Shown here: positions 8,151 through 15,042 of the stretch, one piece after another | Layout of the letters: every line of letters begins with the position of its first letter | Position numbering within the stretch: position 1 is the first letter of the stretch | NCBI GenBank assembly: GCA_043811005.1 | Contig: JBDRNO010000108.1 | Location: 1-16,621, forward strand | Length of the DNA stretch: 16,621 nucleotides | Direction: 5' to 3' | From: JBDRNO01 sp043811005 | GTDB lineage: Bacteria; Bacteroidota; Bacteroidia; NORP154 | Notes under the pieces: generated by a model | The model's input: only the letters and a program-made list of their open reading frames with translations | What the model was told of the DNA's origin: nothing | Database searches by the model: none | Made by a program: the position numbers and the translations under genes

Positions 8151-8921
8151 ATGATAAGCAAAAAACAAATCGTGAATAATTGGCTTCCGAGATATACCGG
8201 AAACCCATTGAAAAATTTTGGAAAGTATATTTTGTTAACCAACTTTATGGAATATGTTAATTTATTTTCCAGGATCAATAATGTACCTGTTATAGGACCG
8301 GGTAAACCCATGCGTAATGCTACAGCCCGTGGTATTACAATCATCAATTTCGGTATGGGCAGTCCCAACGCTGCTACTATCATGGACCTGTTGAGCGCTA
8401 TCAAGCCCAAAGCAGTTCTGTTCCTTGGCAAATGTGGCGGATTGAAAAGGAAAAATAAGCTTGGAGATCTCATACTACCCATAGGCGCTATTCGCGGAGA
8501 AGGAACTTCGAATAATTATCTTCCACCAGAGGTGCCGGCACTGCCGGCATTTTATCTGCAAAAAGCTGTTTCGGTAACTATCACCAAGCATAAAAAGGAC
8601 TACTGGACAGGTACGGTTTACACAACCAACAGACGGGTGTGGGAGCATGATAATGAGTTTAAGAAACATCTCAGAAAAACCAGGTGTATGGCAATTGACA
8701 TGGAAACAGCCACTTTGTTTACCGTGGGCTTTACTAACTCCATTCCTGTTGGCGCTTTACTATTGGTTTCTGACCAGCCCATGATCTCAGCAGGAATAAA
8801 AACAACCGGAATTGATAAAAAAGTTAGCCAAAGATATGTTGCTAAACATCTGGAAATCGGGATAGATGCTTTATTAGAGCTTATGAACAAGGGATTGTCA
8901 GTTAAGCATCTAAAATTTTAG
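8151..8921 (+). CDS. amn: AMP nucleosidase (Bacteroidota type)
   Basis: Cytoplasmic enzyme of the PNP/UDP phosphorylase superfamily that hydrolyses AMP to adenine and ribose 5-phosphate (purine salvage and AMP control). The 256-residue length fits the short Bacteroidota form, not the roughly 480-residue E. coli Amn. Visible features are WLPRYTG (11-17), the glycine-rich GMGSPNA (68-74), GKCGGL (93-98), GEGTSNNYLPPEVPALP (116-132), the substrate-binding DMETATLF (183-190) and Ser-Asp at 207-208, which is the position of the usual catalytic acid in this superfamily. Start ATG 8151 gives the typical N-terminus; an ATG at 8143 meets a stop after two codons. It stands alone on the plus strand, convergent with the SatD unit. 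The only good promoter match is far upstream at 7829-7858. Confidence 0.93.
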   Translation: MISKKQIVNNWLPRYTGNPLKNFGKYILLTNFMEYVNLFSRINNVPVIGPGKPMRNATARGITIINFGMGSPNAATIMDLLSAIKPKAVLFLGKCGGLKRKNKLGDLILPIGAIRGEGTSNNYLPPEVPALPAFYLQKAVSVTITKHKKDYWTGTVYTTNRRVWEHDNEFKKHLRKTRCMAIDMETATLFTVGFTNSIPVGALLLVSDQPMISAGIKTTGIDKKVSQRYVAKHLEIGIDALLELMNKGLSVKHLKF

Positions 8922-8959
8922 GTGATAGTTGCTGGATATCAGATATTGGATTGATTAAG

Positions 8960-8983
8960 TGCATGATTGCATGGATGCATGAT
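8960..8983. repeat. Three contiguous 8-base units TGCATGAT/TGCATGGA/TGCATGAT
   Basis: Three head-to-tail 8-base units lie in the spacer between the convergent AMP nucleosidase and SatD-unit genes. The outer two units are identical and the middle one differs at two positions. Confidence 0.6.
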
Positions 8984-9022
8984 ACAGGATGCAGAATATT
9001 AGAAGTTGTTATTTATAGTATG

Positions 9023-9053
9023 GCGATAGTATCGCTTCAAAAGATTCTATCGC
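9023..9053. repeat. Inverted repeat GCGATAG ... CTATCGC between convergent genes
   Basis: GCGATA-G-TATCGC (9023-9035) is a perfect palindrome around one base, and GCGATAG (9023-9029) can also pair with CTATCGC (9047-9053). No T-run follows on either strand, so I do not call it a terminator. Its words resemble those of the 8007-8076 element. Confidence 0.45.
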
Positions 9054-9111
9054 TTGTATATTGAGTACTAAGCAAAAAGATTGGCAAACCAACAGTCAGT
9101 TTTCAGGATTT

Positions 9112-9447
9112 TCAGTGAACCAATTGTTTCCAGACAATAAGATAAATAATTGCTAACAGAATGGACGCAAAATTACCTGCAAGGAAATAATCATTCGAAA
9201 TTTTATTACCTTCTTCTTCCTTCAATCTTGTTCCAATTTTCAATGCTCCGAAGACAATAAATATTTGAGGTATGTTATTAACTAAAGAAACAAATAAAAT
9301 TAATCGCTCTAAATGCCCTTTCATTGAAGCTTTAAATGTACTCTTCTCTTTGACATTTAACCAATTCTTGATAATATAAAAAACCAAGTAACTAATAATT
9401 TCTCCACTTAAAAATATTCCAATAAATATTAAAGTATCTTTTAACAT
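9112..9447 (-). CDS. Small three-helix membrane protein coupled to the SatD-family gene
   Basis: A 111-residue protein that I do not assign to a named family. Three hydrophobic stretches at about 5-27, 47-69 and 86-108 look like membrane helices. Between helices 2 and 3 is a charged loop, TRLKEEEGNKISNDYF (73-88), and before helix 2 there is GHLERL (44-49). No signal peptide cleavage site or catalytic motif is evident. Its ATG lies three bases after the stop of the SatD-family gene, so the two are almost certainly co-transcribed and translationally coupled, which suggests a joint function. In other Bacteroidota I recall a DUF3307 membrane protein beside satD, but I see no DUF3307 signature here. 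Base composition is strongly AT-rich, like the SatD gene. Confidence 0.75.
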   Translation of the reverse strand: MLKDTLIFIGIFLSGEIISYLVFYIIKNWLNVKEKSTFKASMKGHLERLILFVSLVNNIPQIFIVFGALKIGTRLKEEEGNKISNDYFLAGNFASILLAIIYLIVWKQLVH

Positions 9448-9450
9448 CCC

Positions 9451-10080
9451 TTAATACAATAATTGTATTAATCTTTTCACTGCATTATATTCTTTAATTT
9501 TTAAACTATTCTCCCTTCTCCAAATTAATGATTTATCCTTCTGAAGATGCCCGGCAATTATTTTATAATCCTCATATTCAAAAAATTCAGACAATAGCTT
9601 GTAATCCTTTATATTCCATCCATCAACAAATGATTGATATATAATAAATAATAAATTTAACTTCCTTTCTTTTGCTTTGTTTTTATTATTTAATTTAATG
9701 TAAAACCTGTTATTATTCTTTTTTAACTTATTCAATATATCGCGTGCGTCAGTAAGACCTTCTCCAAGCATTTCATAAGCAATTTTTGGGTTGATTGGAG
9801 TACTTATATCCCCATAATTTAACACGTATCTTAATTTAAAATCTTTTTCTTTCCTGATAATAGTCTCTTCAAAGTTCAAGATGATACCCATGCCCTTTTT
9901 TAACGACTTTGCAACACCTTGAAATTCATCACCAAGCGTTATTGTCAAAGGTGAAAGCAAATTATCTAAATTATCATCATTAACCTGATGAACCGTTTCC
10001 TTAAAGTCTTTAATCAAAGTTTCTCCATCACTTAAGCTACTTTGAATTACATCACCCATTATAATATAATAGCAAGCCAT
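9451..10080 (-). CDS. SatD family protein, possible nucleotide-cyclase-like fold with C-terminal HTH
   Basis: The 209-residue product opens with YYIIMGDVIQSS (4-15) and has TLGDEFQG (48-55), the hallmarks I associate with the SatD family, whose biochemical role is unknown to me. Motif order recalls class III nucleotide cyclases: Asp10 after a first beta strand, Asp51 in a GDEF turn, RYVLNYGDIS (84-93) like the cyclase R-x-G-x3-G segment, and GEGLTDARDIL (106-116) like the cyclase G-x2-VN-x-A-x-R segment. The C-terminal 170-203 region, with IIAGHLQKDKSLIWRRE, looks like a helix-turn-helix. These two points are inference from pattern. It is the first gene of a two-gene unit, with a promoter and a 9-base dyad just upstream. 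Both genes are visibly more AT-rich than the flanking metabolic genes. Confidence 0.82.
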   Translation of the reverse strand: MACYYIIMGDVIQSSLSDGETLIKDFKETVHQVNDDNLDNLLSPLTITLGDEFQGVAKSLKKGMGIILNFEETIIRKEKDFKLRYVLNYGDISTPINPKIAYEMLGEGLTDARDILNKLKKNNNRFYIKLNNKNKAKERKLNLLFIIYQSFVDGWNIKDYKLLSEFFEYEDYKIIAGHLQKDKSLIWRRENSLKIKEYNAVKRLIQLLY

Positions 10081-10091
10081 ATAATAAATTT

Positions 10092-10144
10092 TTATTGCAT
10101 TATTTCTGCAAATATATTAATTATTGCATAAATTGTGCAATAAT
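10092..10144 (-). promoter_or_regulatory. Operator-like dyad and extra half-site at the SatD promoter
   Basis: ATTATTGCA (10120-10128) and TGCAATAAT (10136-10144) form a perfect inverted repeat with a 7-base spacer that covers the -33 element. A third copy of the half-site, TTATTGCAT, lies at 10092-10100 between the -7 box and the start codon. This layout fits repression by a dimeric DNA-binding protein, possibly the SatD product itself if its C-terminal HTH is real. Confidence 0.55.
10109..10140 (-). promoter_or_regulatory. Bacteroidota-type promoter for the SatD unit
   Basis: On the minus strand: TTG (10138-10140), 21 bases, TATATTTG (10109-10116). It lies 28 bases upstream of the satD start codon at 10080. 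The spacer is slightly long but within the range described for Flavobacterium promoters. Confidence 0.6.
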
Positions 10145-10160
10145 ATATAATATATAGTAT

Positions 10161-11030
10161 TTATTTTTTCGCAGCAATTAATGTATTCTTCAATAGCGAA
10201 GCAATAGTCATGGGACCGACCCCTCCGGGAACCGGAGTGATGTATGAGCATTTGGGAGCAACCTCGTCAAATTTCACATCTCCAACAAGCCTATAGCCGG
10301 ATTTTTTGGTTTCATCCTCAACACGGGTGATTCCTACATCAATAACAACAGCGCCTTCCTTAACCATATCTCCGGTTAAAAATTCCTTTGTGCCCATTGC
10401 AACGATGATAATGTCTGCATTTATCGTATACTCCTTGATGTTCTTTGTCCGGCTGTGGCAAACCGTAACCGTGCAATTTCCGGGGGTTGTTTTGCGAGCC
10501 AGCAGGATGCTCATTGGTAATCCTACAATATGGCTTCTGCCGATTACTACGCAATTCTTGCCTGAAGTCTCTATATTATAATGCTCGAGCAACTGGAGGA
10601 TACCAAAAGGTGTTGCGGAAATAAAGGTTGGAAGGTTTAATGCCATCTTCCCAAAATTTGCAGGGTGAAAGCCGTCCACATCCTTTTGTGGCAAAACGGC
10701 TTCTTTTATTTTTTGTTCATCAATATGATCAGGAAGAGGTAACTGAACGATAAAGCCATCAATGTCATAATCATTATTCAGTTCATTAATCTTTTGCAGC
10801 AGCTCTTCTTCAGTTACTGTATCGGGAAACCTGACCAAAGTTGATTTAAAGCCCACTCTTTCACATGCTTTTACTTTTCCATTTACATAAGTTTCGCTGG
10901 CAGGATCACTTCCCACCAATACTGCTGCCAAATGAGGGATTTTACCTCCCGTTTGTGTTATTTTTTCAACCTCCCGTGCAATTTCATCTTTAATGTCGCT
11001 GGAAGTCTGTTTGCCGTCTAATAGTTGCAT
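10161..11030 (-). CDS. folD: Bifunctional methylenetetrahydrofolate dehydrogenase / methenyltetrahydrofolate cyclohydrolase
   Basis: Cytoplasmic enzyme of one-carbon metabolism. It oxidises 5,10-methylene-THF with NADP and hydrolyses the methenyl product to 10-formyl-THF for purine and formyl-Met synthesis. The 289-residue length is standard. N-terminal catalytic domain: ASETYVNGKVKAC, with Tyr48 and Lys52 matching E. coli Tyr52 and Lys56, then GFIVQLPLP and KDVDGFHP. Rossmann domain: VVIGRSHIVGLPM and the C-terminal signature TPVPGGVGPMTIA. It lies 129 bases downstream of ffh on the same strand, an arrangement I know from other Bacteroidota. A hairpin sits in that gap, so full read-through is uncertain. 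I found no good separate promoter. Confidence 0.97.
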   Translation of the reverse strand: MQLLDGKQTSSDIKDEIAREVEKITQTGGKIPHLAAVLVGSDPASETYVNGKVKACERVGFKSTLVRFPDTVTEEELLQKINELNNDYDIDGFIVQLPLPDHIDEQKIKEAVLPQKDVDGFHPANFGKMALNLPTFISATPFGILQLLEHYNIETSGKNCVVIGRSHIVGLPMSILLARKTTPGNCTVTVCHSRTKNIKEYTINADIIIVAMGTKEFLTGDMVKEGAVVIDVGITRVEDETKKSGYRLVGDVKFDEVAPKCSYITPVPGGVGPMTIASLLKNTLIAAKK

Positions 11031-11105
11031 AATTGTTTAGAGTTTAAAGGATTTACATACTAATTAGTGTTTGTCCATAATTTCTAAAAAATAGTAAAAA
11101 GTCCC

Positions 11106-11126
11106 ATCCTGAAACAAGTTCAGGAT
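11106..11126 (-). terminator. Hairpin between ffh and folD, possible terminator or dispersed repeat
   Basis: ATCCTGAA (11106-11113) and TTCAGGAT (11119-11126) form a perfect 8-base stem with a 5-base loop. On the minus strand it is followed by GGGAC and then TTTTT, so it is a weak intrinsic terminator candidate for ffh. The same stem sequence is, from memory, a frequent dispersed intergenic hairpin in Bacteroidota, so its presence need not mean termination. Confidence 0.45.
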
Positions 11127-11159
11127 CAAATTACAAAAATTTATACATAAGTTATATTC

Positions 11160-12500
11160 TCACTTCCCCATACCCATACTTTGCATACTTTGCATCATTC
11201 TTTGCATATTCTTTCCACCAGACATCATCTTCATTATTTTGCGAAGGTCATTGAACTGCTTTATCAGCTTGTTAACTTCCTCAACAGAAGTACCGCTTCC
11301 GGCAGCAATTCTTTTTCTCCTGCTGCCATTTATTACAGTGGGTATTTCTCTTTCTTCCCTTGTCATAGAAGATATTATCACTTCGATACTTTTAAAAGCA
11401 TCATCATCAATATCAACATTCTTAAGCATTTTACCTGCACCGGGTAACATACCAACAAGGTCTTTAACATTTCCCATCTTTTTAACTTGCTGTATCTGTG
11501 ATAAAAAATCGTTGAAATTGAACTGGTCCTTAGCGATCTTTTTCTGTAATCTCCTTGCATGTTCTTCGTCAAACTGCTCCTGGGCACGCTCAACAAGTGA
11601 AATAACATCACCCATGCCAAGTATCCTGTCTGCCATGCGTTCAGGATAAAAAATATCCAACTCATCCAATTTTTCGCCTGTACTAATATACTTTATTGGC
11701 TTATCAACAACAGAACGTATGGATAAAGCAGCCCCTCCCCTTGTATCACCATCTAATTTTGTCAATACAACCCCATTATAATCCAGTTGCTCATTAAATT
11801 CCCTTGCAGCGTTAACGGCATCCTGCCCTGTCATTGAATCAACAACAAAAAGTATTTCATGAGGAGTAATTGCTTTTTTTATAGCGGTTATCTCCTTCAT
11901 CATCATCTCATCAATATGCAAACGTCCTGCAGTATCAACAATCACTACATTATGTCCAGATGATTTAGCATGGGAAATAGCCCTCTTTGTTATTGAAACT
12001 GGGTCTTTGCTTTCCTTGTCGGAAAACACTTCAACCCCGGCTTGCTCTCCTATAACATGGAGCTGGTCAATAGCAGCGGGGCGGTAAATATCACCGGCTA
12101 CCAACAAAGGATTCTTACCTTTTTTATTCTTTAAAAAACTTGCCAGCTTGGCTGAAAAAGTGGTTTTCCCCGAACCCTGCAATCCAGCAATCAGTATTAT
12201 TGCGGGATTTCCTGTTAAGTCAATATTCGTTCTTTCACTTCCCATCAATACTGCCAATTCATCACGGGTAATCTTTATCATTAACTGTCCGGGAGCTACA
12301 GCGGTCAGCACATTCTGTCCCAGCGCCTTTTCCTTAACCCTATCACTAAAATCCTTGGCTATTTTATAGTTCACATCAGCGTCAATCAGCGCCCTGCGCA
12401 CTTCCTTCAAAGTTTCCGCAACATTGATCTCGGTTATCTGCCCATGCCCTTTTAAGACCTTAAAGGCACGATCAAATTTTTCACTCAGGTTTTCGAACAT
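11160..12500 (-). CDS. ffh: Signal recognition particle GTPase Ffh (SRP54)
   Basis: Cytoplasmic SRP protein that binds signal sequences and 4.5S RNA and targets ribosomes to FtsY and the Sec translocon. Its 446 residues fit the family. N domain about 1-90; G domain with P-loop GLQGSGKTT (106-114), DTAGR (189-193), TKLD (247-250) and GDTRGGAA (251-258); M domain about 328-446 with REEREIPTVINGSRRKRIAA-type RNA-binding region (381-400) and a Met-rich tail (KIMKMMSGGKNMQRMMQSMQ). The gene for its RNA partner is not in this window. ATG 12500 gives the canonical MFENLSEKFDRAFK start. A -7 box (TATTTTTG, 12527-12534) lies close upstream. Confidence 0.98.
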   Translation of the reverse strand: MFENLSEKFDRAFKVLKGHGQITEINVAETLKEVRRALIDADVNYKIAKDFSDRVKEKALGQNVLTAVAPGQLMIKITRDELAVLMGSERTNIDLTGNPAIILIAGLQGSGKTTFSAKLASFLKNKKGKNPLLVAGDIYRPAAIDQLHVIGEQAGVEVFSDKESKDPVSITKRAISHAKSSGHNVVIVDTAGRLHIDEMMMKEITAIKKAITPHEILFVVDSMTGQDAVNAAREFNEQLDYNGVVLTKLDGDTRGGAALSIRSVVDKPIKYISTGEKLDELDIFYPERMADRILGMGDVISLVERAQEQFDEEHARRLQKKIAKDQFNFNDFLSQIQQVKKMGNVKDLVGMLPGAGKMLKNVDIDDDAFKSIEVIISSMTREEREIPTVINGSRRKRIAAGSGTSVEEVNKLIKQFNDLRKIMKMMSGGKNMQRMMQSMQSMGMGK

Positions 12501-12526
12501 TTTCTTCTAATAATTTTAATTGACCG

Positions 12527-12556
12527 CAAAAATAATTAAACGATGCTAATATACGA
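12527..12556 (-). promoter_or_regulatory. Probable promoter for ffh
   Basis: On the minus strand TATTTTTG (12527-12534) fully matches the -7 box, and TCG (12554-12556) stands 19 bases upstream where TTG is expected, so the -33 element has one mismatch. The -7 box is 26 bases upstream of the ffh start. Confidence 0.45.
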
Positions 12557-12570
12557 ATGATACTAATTAT

Positions 12571-12686
12571 AGTCTGTCTATAAAGTCAAAGATTTTTTCA
12601 AAAATGGAAATTACAAATTTCAAATCCCAAATCTCAAATCTCAAAAAATGAACTATGAAGTATGAAAGAGTCCGTCTATAAAGTCA
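12571..12686. repeat. Direct repeat AGTCYGTCTATAAAGTCA enclosing a 7-base tandem array
   Basis: AGTCTGTCTATAAAGTCA (12571-12588) and AGTCCGTCTATAAAGTCA (12669-12686) are 17/18 identical, start 98 bases apart, and each is followed by a T-run. Between them, 12614-12648 reads as five 7-base units CAAATTT, CAAATCC, CAAATCT, CAAATCT, CAAAAAA. Confidence 0.65.
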
Positions 12687-12695
12687 TTATTTTTT

Positions 12696-12776
12696 ACCAC
12701 ATAGTCACATAGTCAACATAGAATGACACATAGATTTTATGTAAAACCCTATTGTGCCCTATTGTGCCTATGTGGT
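12696..12776. repeat. Palindromic CACATAG/CTATGTG element
   Basis: ACCACATAG (12696-12704) pairs perfectly with CTATGTGGT (12768-12776). The left side continues as CACATAGT-type 8-base units, and the right side has CCCTATTGTG twice in tandem (12747-12756, 12757-12766). A T-run lies outside the right arm and one before the left arm. It looks like a small non-coding dispersed element. Confidence 0.6.
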
Positions 12777-12852
12777 TCAATTTTTTTTCTGATATGGAAA
12801 AATTTTTCAAAATCGACATTATGGACGAAGGGCTCCATTTCAAAAAACTTCT

Positions 12853-14658
12853 CTACATACGTTCCGGAACATCAATTCCCAGCAGTGTCATAGCTGATTT
12901 TATAATTTTCCCAATTGTTTCTGACAAAGCCAACCGGAATAAGATCAAGTCACTGTTCCCTGCTTTCAAAATAGGTAATTCCTGGTAAAACTGGTTAAAC
13001 TCCTTAGCTAATTCATACACATAATTAACAATAATCGCCGGACTATAATTGTTCCCTGCTTCTTTAATAACAACCGGAAAGTTATATATTATTTTGATCA
13101 ATTCTTTTTCCTTTGGCTGAAGATCAATGTCTTTTATAATTTTAATAGTTTCTATTCCATTTTTAGGGTCGGAGGATGGGCTGGCTTTACGCAAAACTGA
13201 CCGTATTCTCGCATAAGTGTACTGTATAAAAGGCCCTGTATTACCATTAATATCAATAGATTCTTCGGGATTGAACAACATCCTCTTTTTGGGATCAACC
13301 TTTAAAATAAAATATTTCAAAGCTCCTAAACCTATCAATTCATACAGTTTTCTCTTGTCGTTAACAGAAAAATCATCAACCTTGCCTAATTCTTCAGAAG
13401 TCTCCCCGGCAATCCCGATCATTTCTTCCATCAGGTCATCAGCATCAACTACTGTTCCCTCCCGGGATTTCATCTTTCCTGAGGGCAAATCTACCATCCC
13501 GTAAGAAAGGTGATAACAACTTGAAGCCCAGCTGTATCCCATCTTTTTCAAGATCGAAAACAACACCCTAAAATGGTGATCCTGCTCATCTCCAACAACA
13601 TATATCAATTTATCCAAAGGATAGTCATCAAATCGCTTAACAGCAGTTCCAATATCCTGTGTTATATAAACAGATGTGCTATCAGATCGCAAAAGCAACT
13701 TTGGATCCATACCTTCATCTGACAGATCGCACCATACAGAGCTATCATCTTTATCATAAAATATTTCCCGTTTTAAACCGTCCTTAATTCTTTCCTTACC
13801 GAGCAAATAAGTTTCGGATTCATAATACACCTTGTCAAAATCAACACCAAGTTGCTTATAGGTCTGCTCAAATCCCTTAAGTACCCATTCGTTCATTTTC
13901 TTCCACAGATCAATCGTTTCATGGTCTTTTGCTTCCCACTTTCGCAGCATCTCCCGGGCTTCAATGATCAAGGGCGCCTTTTGTAAAGATTCTTCTTTAT
14001 TAAATCCCTTAGTAATCAGATCTTCGATTTGCTCTTTATAATATTTCTCAAACATCACATAATATTTACCCACAAACTTATCCCCTTTCAATCCTGACGA
14101 TTCGGGTGTCTCTCCATTTCCCCATTTTTGCCACGCAAGCATTGACTTGCAGATATGAATTCCCCTGTCATTGATCAAATTGACCTTTATCACCCTGTGT
14201 CCGTTTGCCTTCAAGATTTCGGCAATGGAAAATCCCAAAAGATTATTGCGTATATGCCCCAGATGCTGGGGCTTGTTGGTGTTTGGCTGTGAATACTCCA
14301 CCATAAAATAAGTGGTGTTTTGACTTAGCGGGGCATAACCATAATCCTCCACATCAACAACCTCACTAAAAAACCCTAACCAATAAGAATCACTAATTGT
14401 AAGATTTAAAAATCCTTTTATAACATTATAACCTGCAACCTGCTCTACATTTGATCTCAAATATTCCCCTATTTCCTTCCCCGTTTCTTCAGGTGTTTTT
14501 TTGCTTATCCCTAAAAGAGGGAATACAACCAATGTTAGATCACCTATAAAATCCTTGCTGGTCTTTTGTATCTGAACAGCTTGGGATTGAACGGATTGGT
14601 TGTATAATTTCTTAACAGCTTCTACTGTTTTATATGTTAATATTTGTTCTATCTTCAA
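12853..14658 (-). CDS. argS: Arginyl-tRNA synthetase
   Basis: Class I aminoacyl-tRNA synthetase that charges tRNA-Arg; 601 residues, a normal length. The N-terminal Add-1-type domain (about 1-110) leads to the HIGH motif as HLGH (132-135) in NTNKPQHLGHIRNN. The KMSKS motif is KMKS (395-398) in LPSGKMKSREGTVVDADDL. A DALR-type anticodon-binding domain (about 475-601, with GPFIQYTYARI) ends in DVPERM. The start appears to be TTG at 14658: the next in-frame Met is residue 119, too late, and an in-frame stop lies just upstream with no ATG or GTG between. An out-of-frame ATG begins at 14665 and runs 11 codons across the start. No clear promoter was recognised upstream. Confidence 0.96.
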   Translation of the reverse strand: MKIEQILTYKTVEAVKKLYNQSVQSQAVQIQKTSKDFIGDLTLVVFPLLGISKKTPEETGKEIGEYLRSNVEQVAGYNVIKGFLNLTISDSYWLGFFSEVVDVEDYGYAPLSQNTTYFMVEYSQPNTNKPQHLGHIRNNLLGFSIAEILKANGHRVIKVNLINDRGIHICKSMLAWQKWGNGETPESSGLKGDKFVGKYYVMFEKYYKEQIEDLITKGFNKEESLQKAPLIIEAREMLRKWEAKDHETIDLWKKMNEWVLKGFEQTYKQLGVDFDKVYYESETYLLGKERIKDGLKREIFYDKDDSSVWCDLSDEGMDPKLLLRSDSTSVYITQDIGTAVKRFDDYPLDKLIYVVGDEQDHHFRVLFSILKKMGYSWASSCYHLSYGMVDLPSGKMKSREGTVVDADDLMEEMIGIAGETSEELGKVDDFSVNDKRKLYELIGLGALKYFILKVDPKKRMLFNPEESIDINGNTGPFIQYTYARIRSVLRKASPSSDPKNGIETIKIIKDIDLQPKEKELIKIIYNFPVVIKEAGNNYSPAIIVNYVYELAKEFNQFYQELPILKAGNSDLILFRLALSETIGKIIKSAMTLLGIDVPERM

Positions 14659-14722
14659 CTTGCATAATTTTAATTAATATCGAAATTTCCCGACATAGGC
14701 GGATCTGCATTTAGCAGACAAT

Positions 14723-14875
14723 TTTTGCCACGAATTTCACTAATTTTCACGAAACCCGCATGATTTTTAAACCACAAATAATGATAAAAAAATAATAAAA
14801 TTCATTCTGACATAATTTTTATTTTCTTTAAAAATTATAAATAATTAGTGTTAATTCGTGTAATTAGTGGCAAAA
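14723..14875. repeat. Inverted repeat of 31-base arms made of TTMGTG words
   Basis: The left arm 14723-14753, reverse-complemented, matches the right arm 14845-14875 at 25 of 31 positions; arms are 91 bases apart. Each arm is itself a tandem of roughly 9-10-base units TTCGTG/TTAGTG, and three of the six mismatches are exactly the C/A switch between those two words. From memory, TTTTGCCACGAATT-type segments recur in many Bacteroidota intergenic regions. Confidence 0.7.
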
Positions 14876-14927
14876 TTACTTTTTAATCAATTTACGATGT
14901 GATATCCTTAAGCAGTTCATATTCATT

Positions 14928-14957
14928 TTGTAAAGATGAGTATAACTAATATATTTG
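14928..14957 (+). promoter_or_regulatory. Bacteroidota-type promoter for the cDPG synthetase-like gene
   Basis: TTG (14928-14930, within TTTTG), 19 bases, then TATATTTG (14950-14957): a full match to TTG-N-TAnnTTTG. The start codon at 15043 is 85 bases downstream of the -7 box, giving a leader of about 80 bases that is AT-rich without clear structure. Confidence 0.65.
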
Positions 14958-15042
14958 CAAAAATAACAAATCCAAAATTTAATAACAAAGTAACTAATCA
15001 AACCATTCAAAATTATTAATATTAAATAAAATTAACATAAAC

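Larger units (their letters stand above)
12501..12852. other. 352-base spacer between argS and ffh filled with repeats
   Basis: No gene is supported here. The spacer holds the probable ffh promoter, a direct repeat (12571-12588 and 12669-12686), a 7-base tandem array (12614-12648) and a palindromic CACATAG element (12696-12776). No convincing terminator for argS was found, although a run of six T follows its stop closely on the minus strand. Confidence 0.6.
14659..15042. other. 384-base divergent spacer between argS and the cDPG synthetase-like gene
   Basis: No gene is supported. The spacer holds a large imperfect inverted repeat (14723-14875), a small TCTGC-ATTTA-GCAGA stem (14704-14718) and the plus-strand promoter at 14928-14957. 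The promoter for argS on the other strand is not recognisable; it may lie within or beyond the repeat. Confidence 0.6.

Noticed and set aside
8132..8482. Minus-strand open frame opposite the AMP nucleosidase gene
   Set aside because: It is the complement of a well-supported enzyme gene, with no recognisable domain or start context.
9112..10080. Toxin-antitoxin pair
   Set aside because: The two-gene coupling and operator dyad fit, but neither protein shows a known toxin or antitoxin motif and the SatD-like protein is larger than usual for such systems.
12614..12648. CRISPR-like array of 7-base units
   Set aside because: Units are far too short, contiguous without spacers, and no cas gene is present.
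14704..14718. TCTGC-ATTTA-GCAGA stem followed by T-run as a terminator
   Set aside because: No plus-strand gene lies upstream of it, the stem is only five bases, and it sits beside a dispersed repeat, so termination is not supported.
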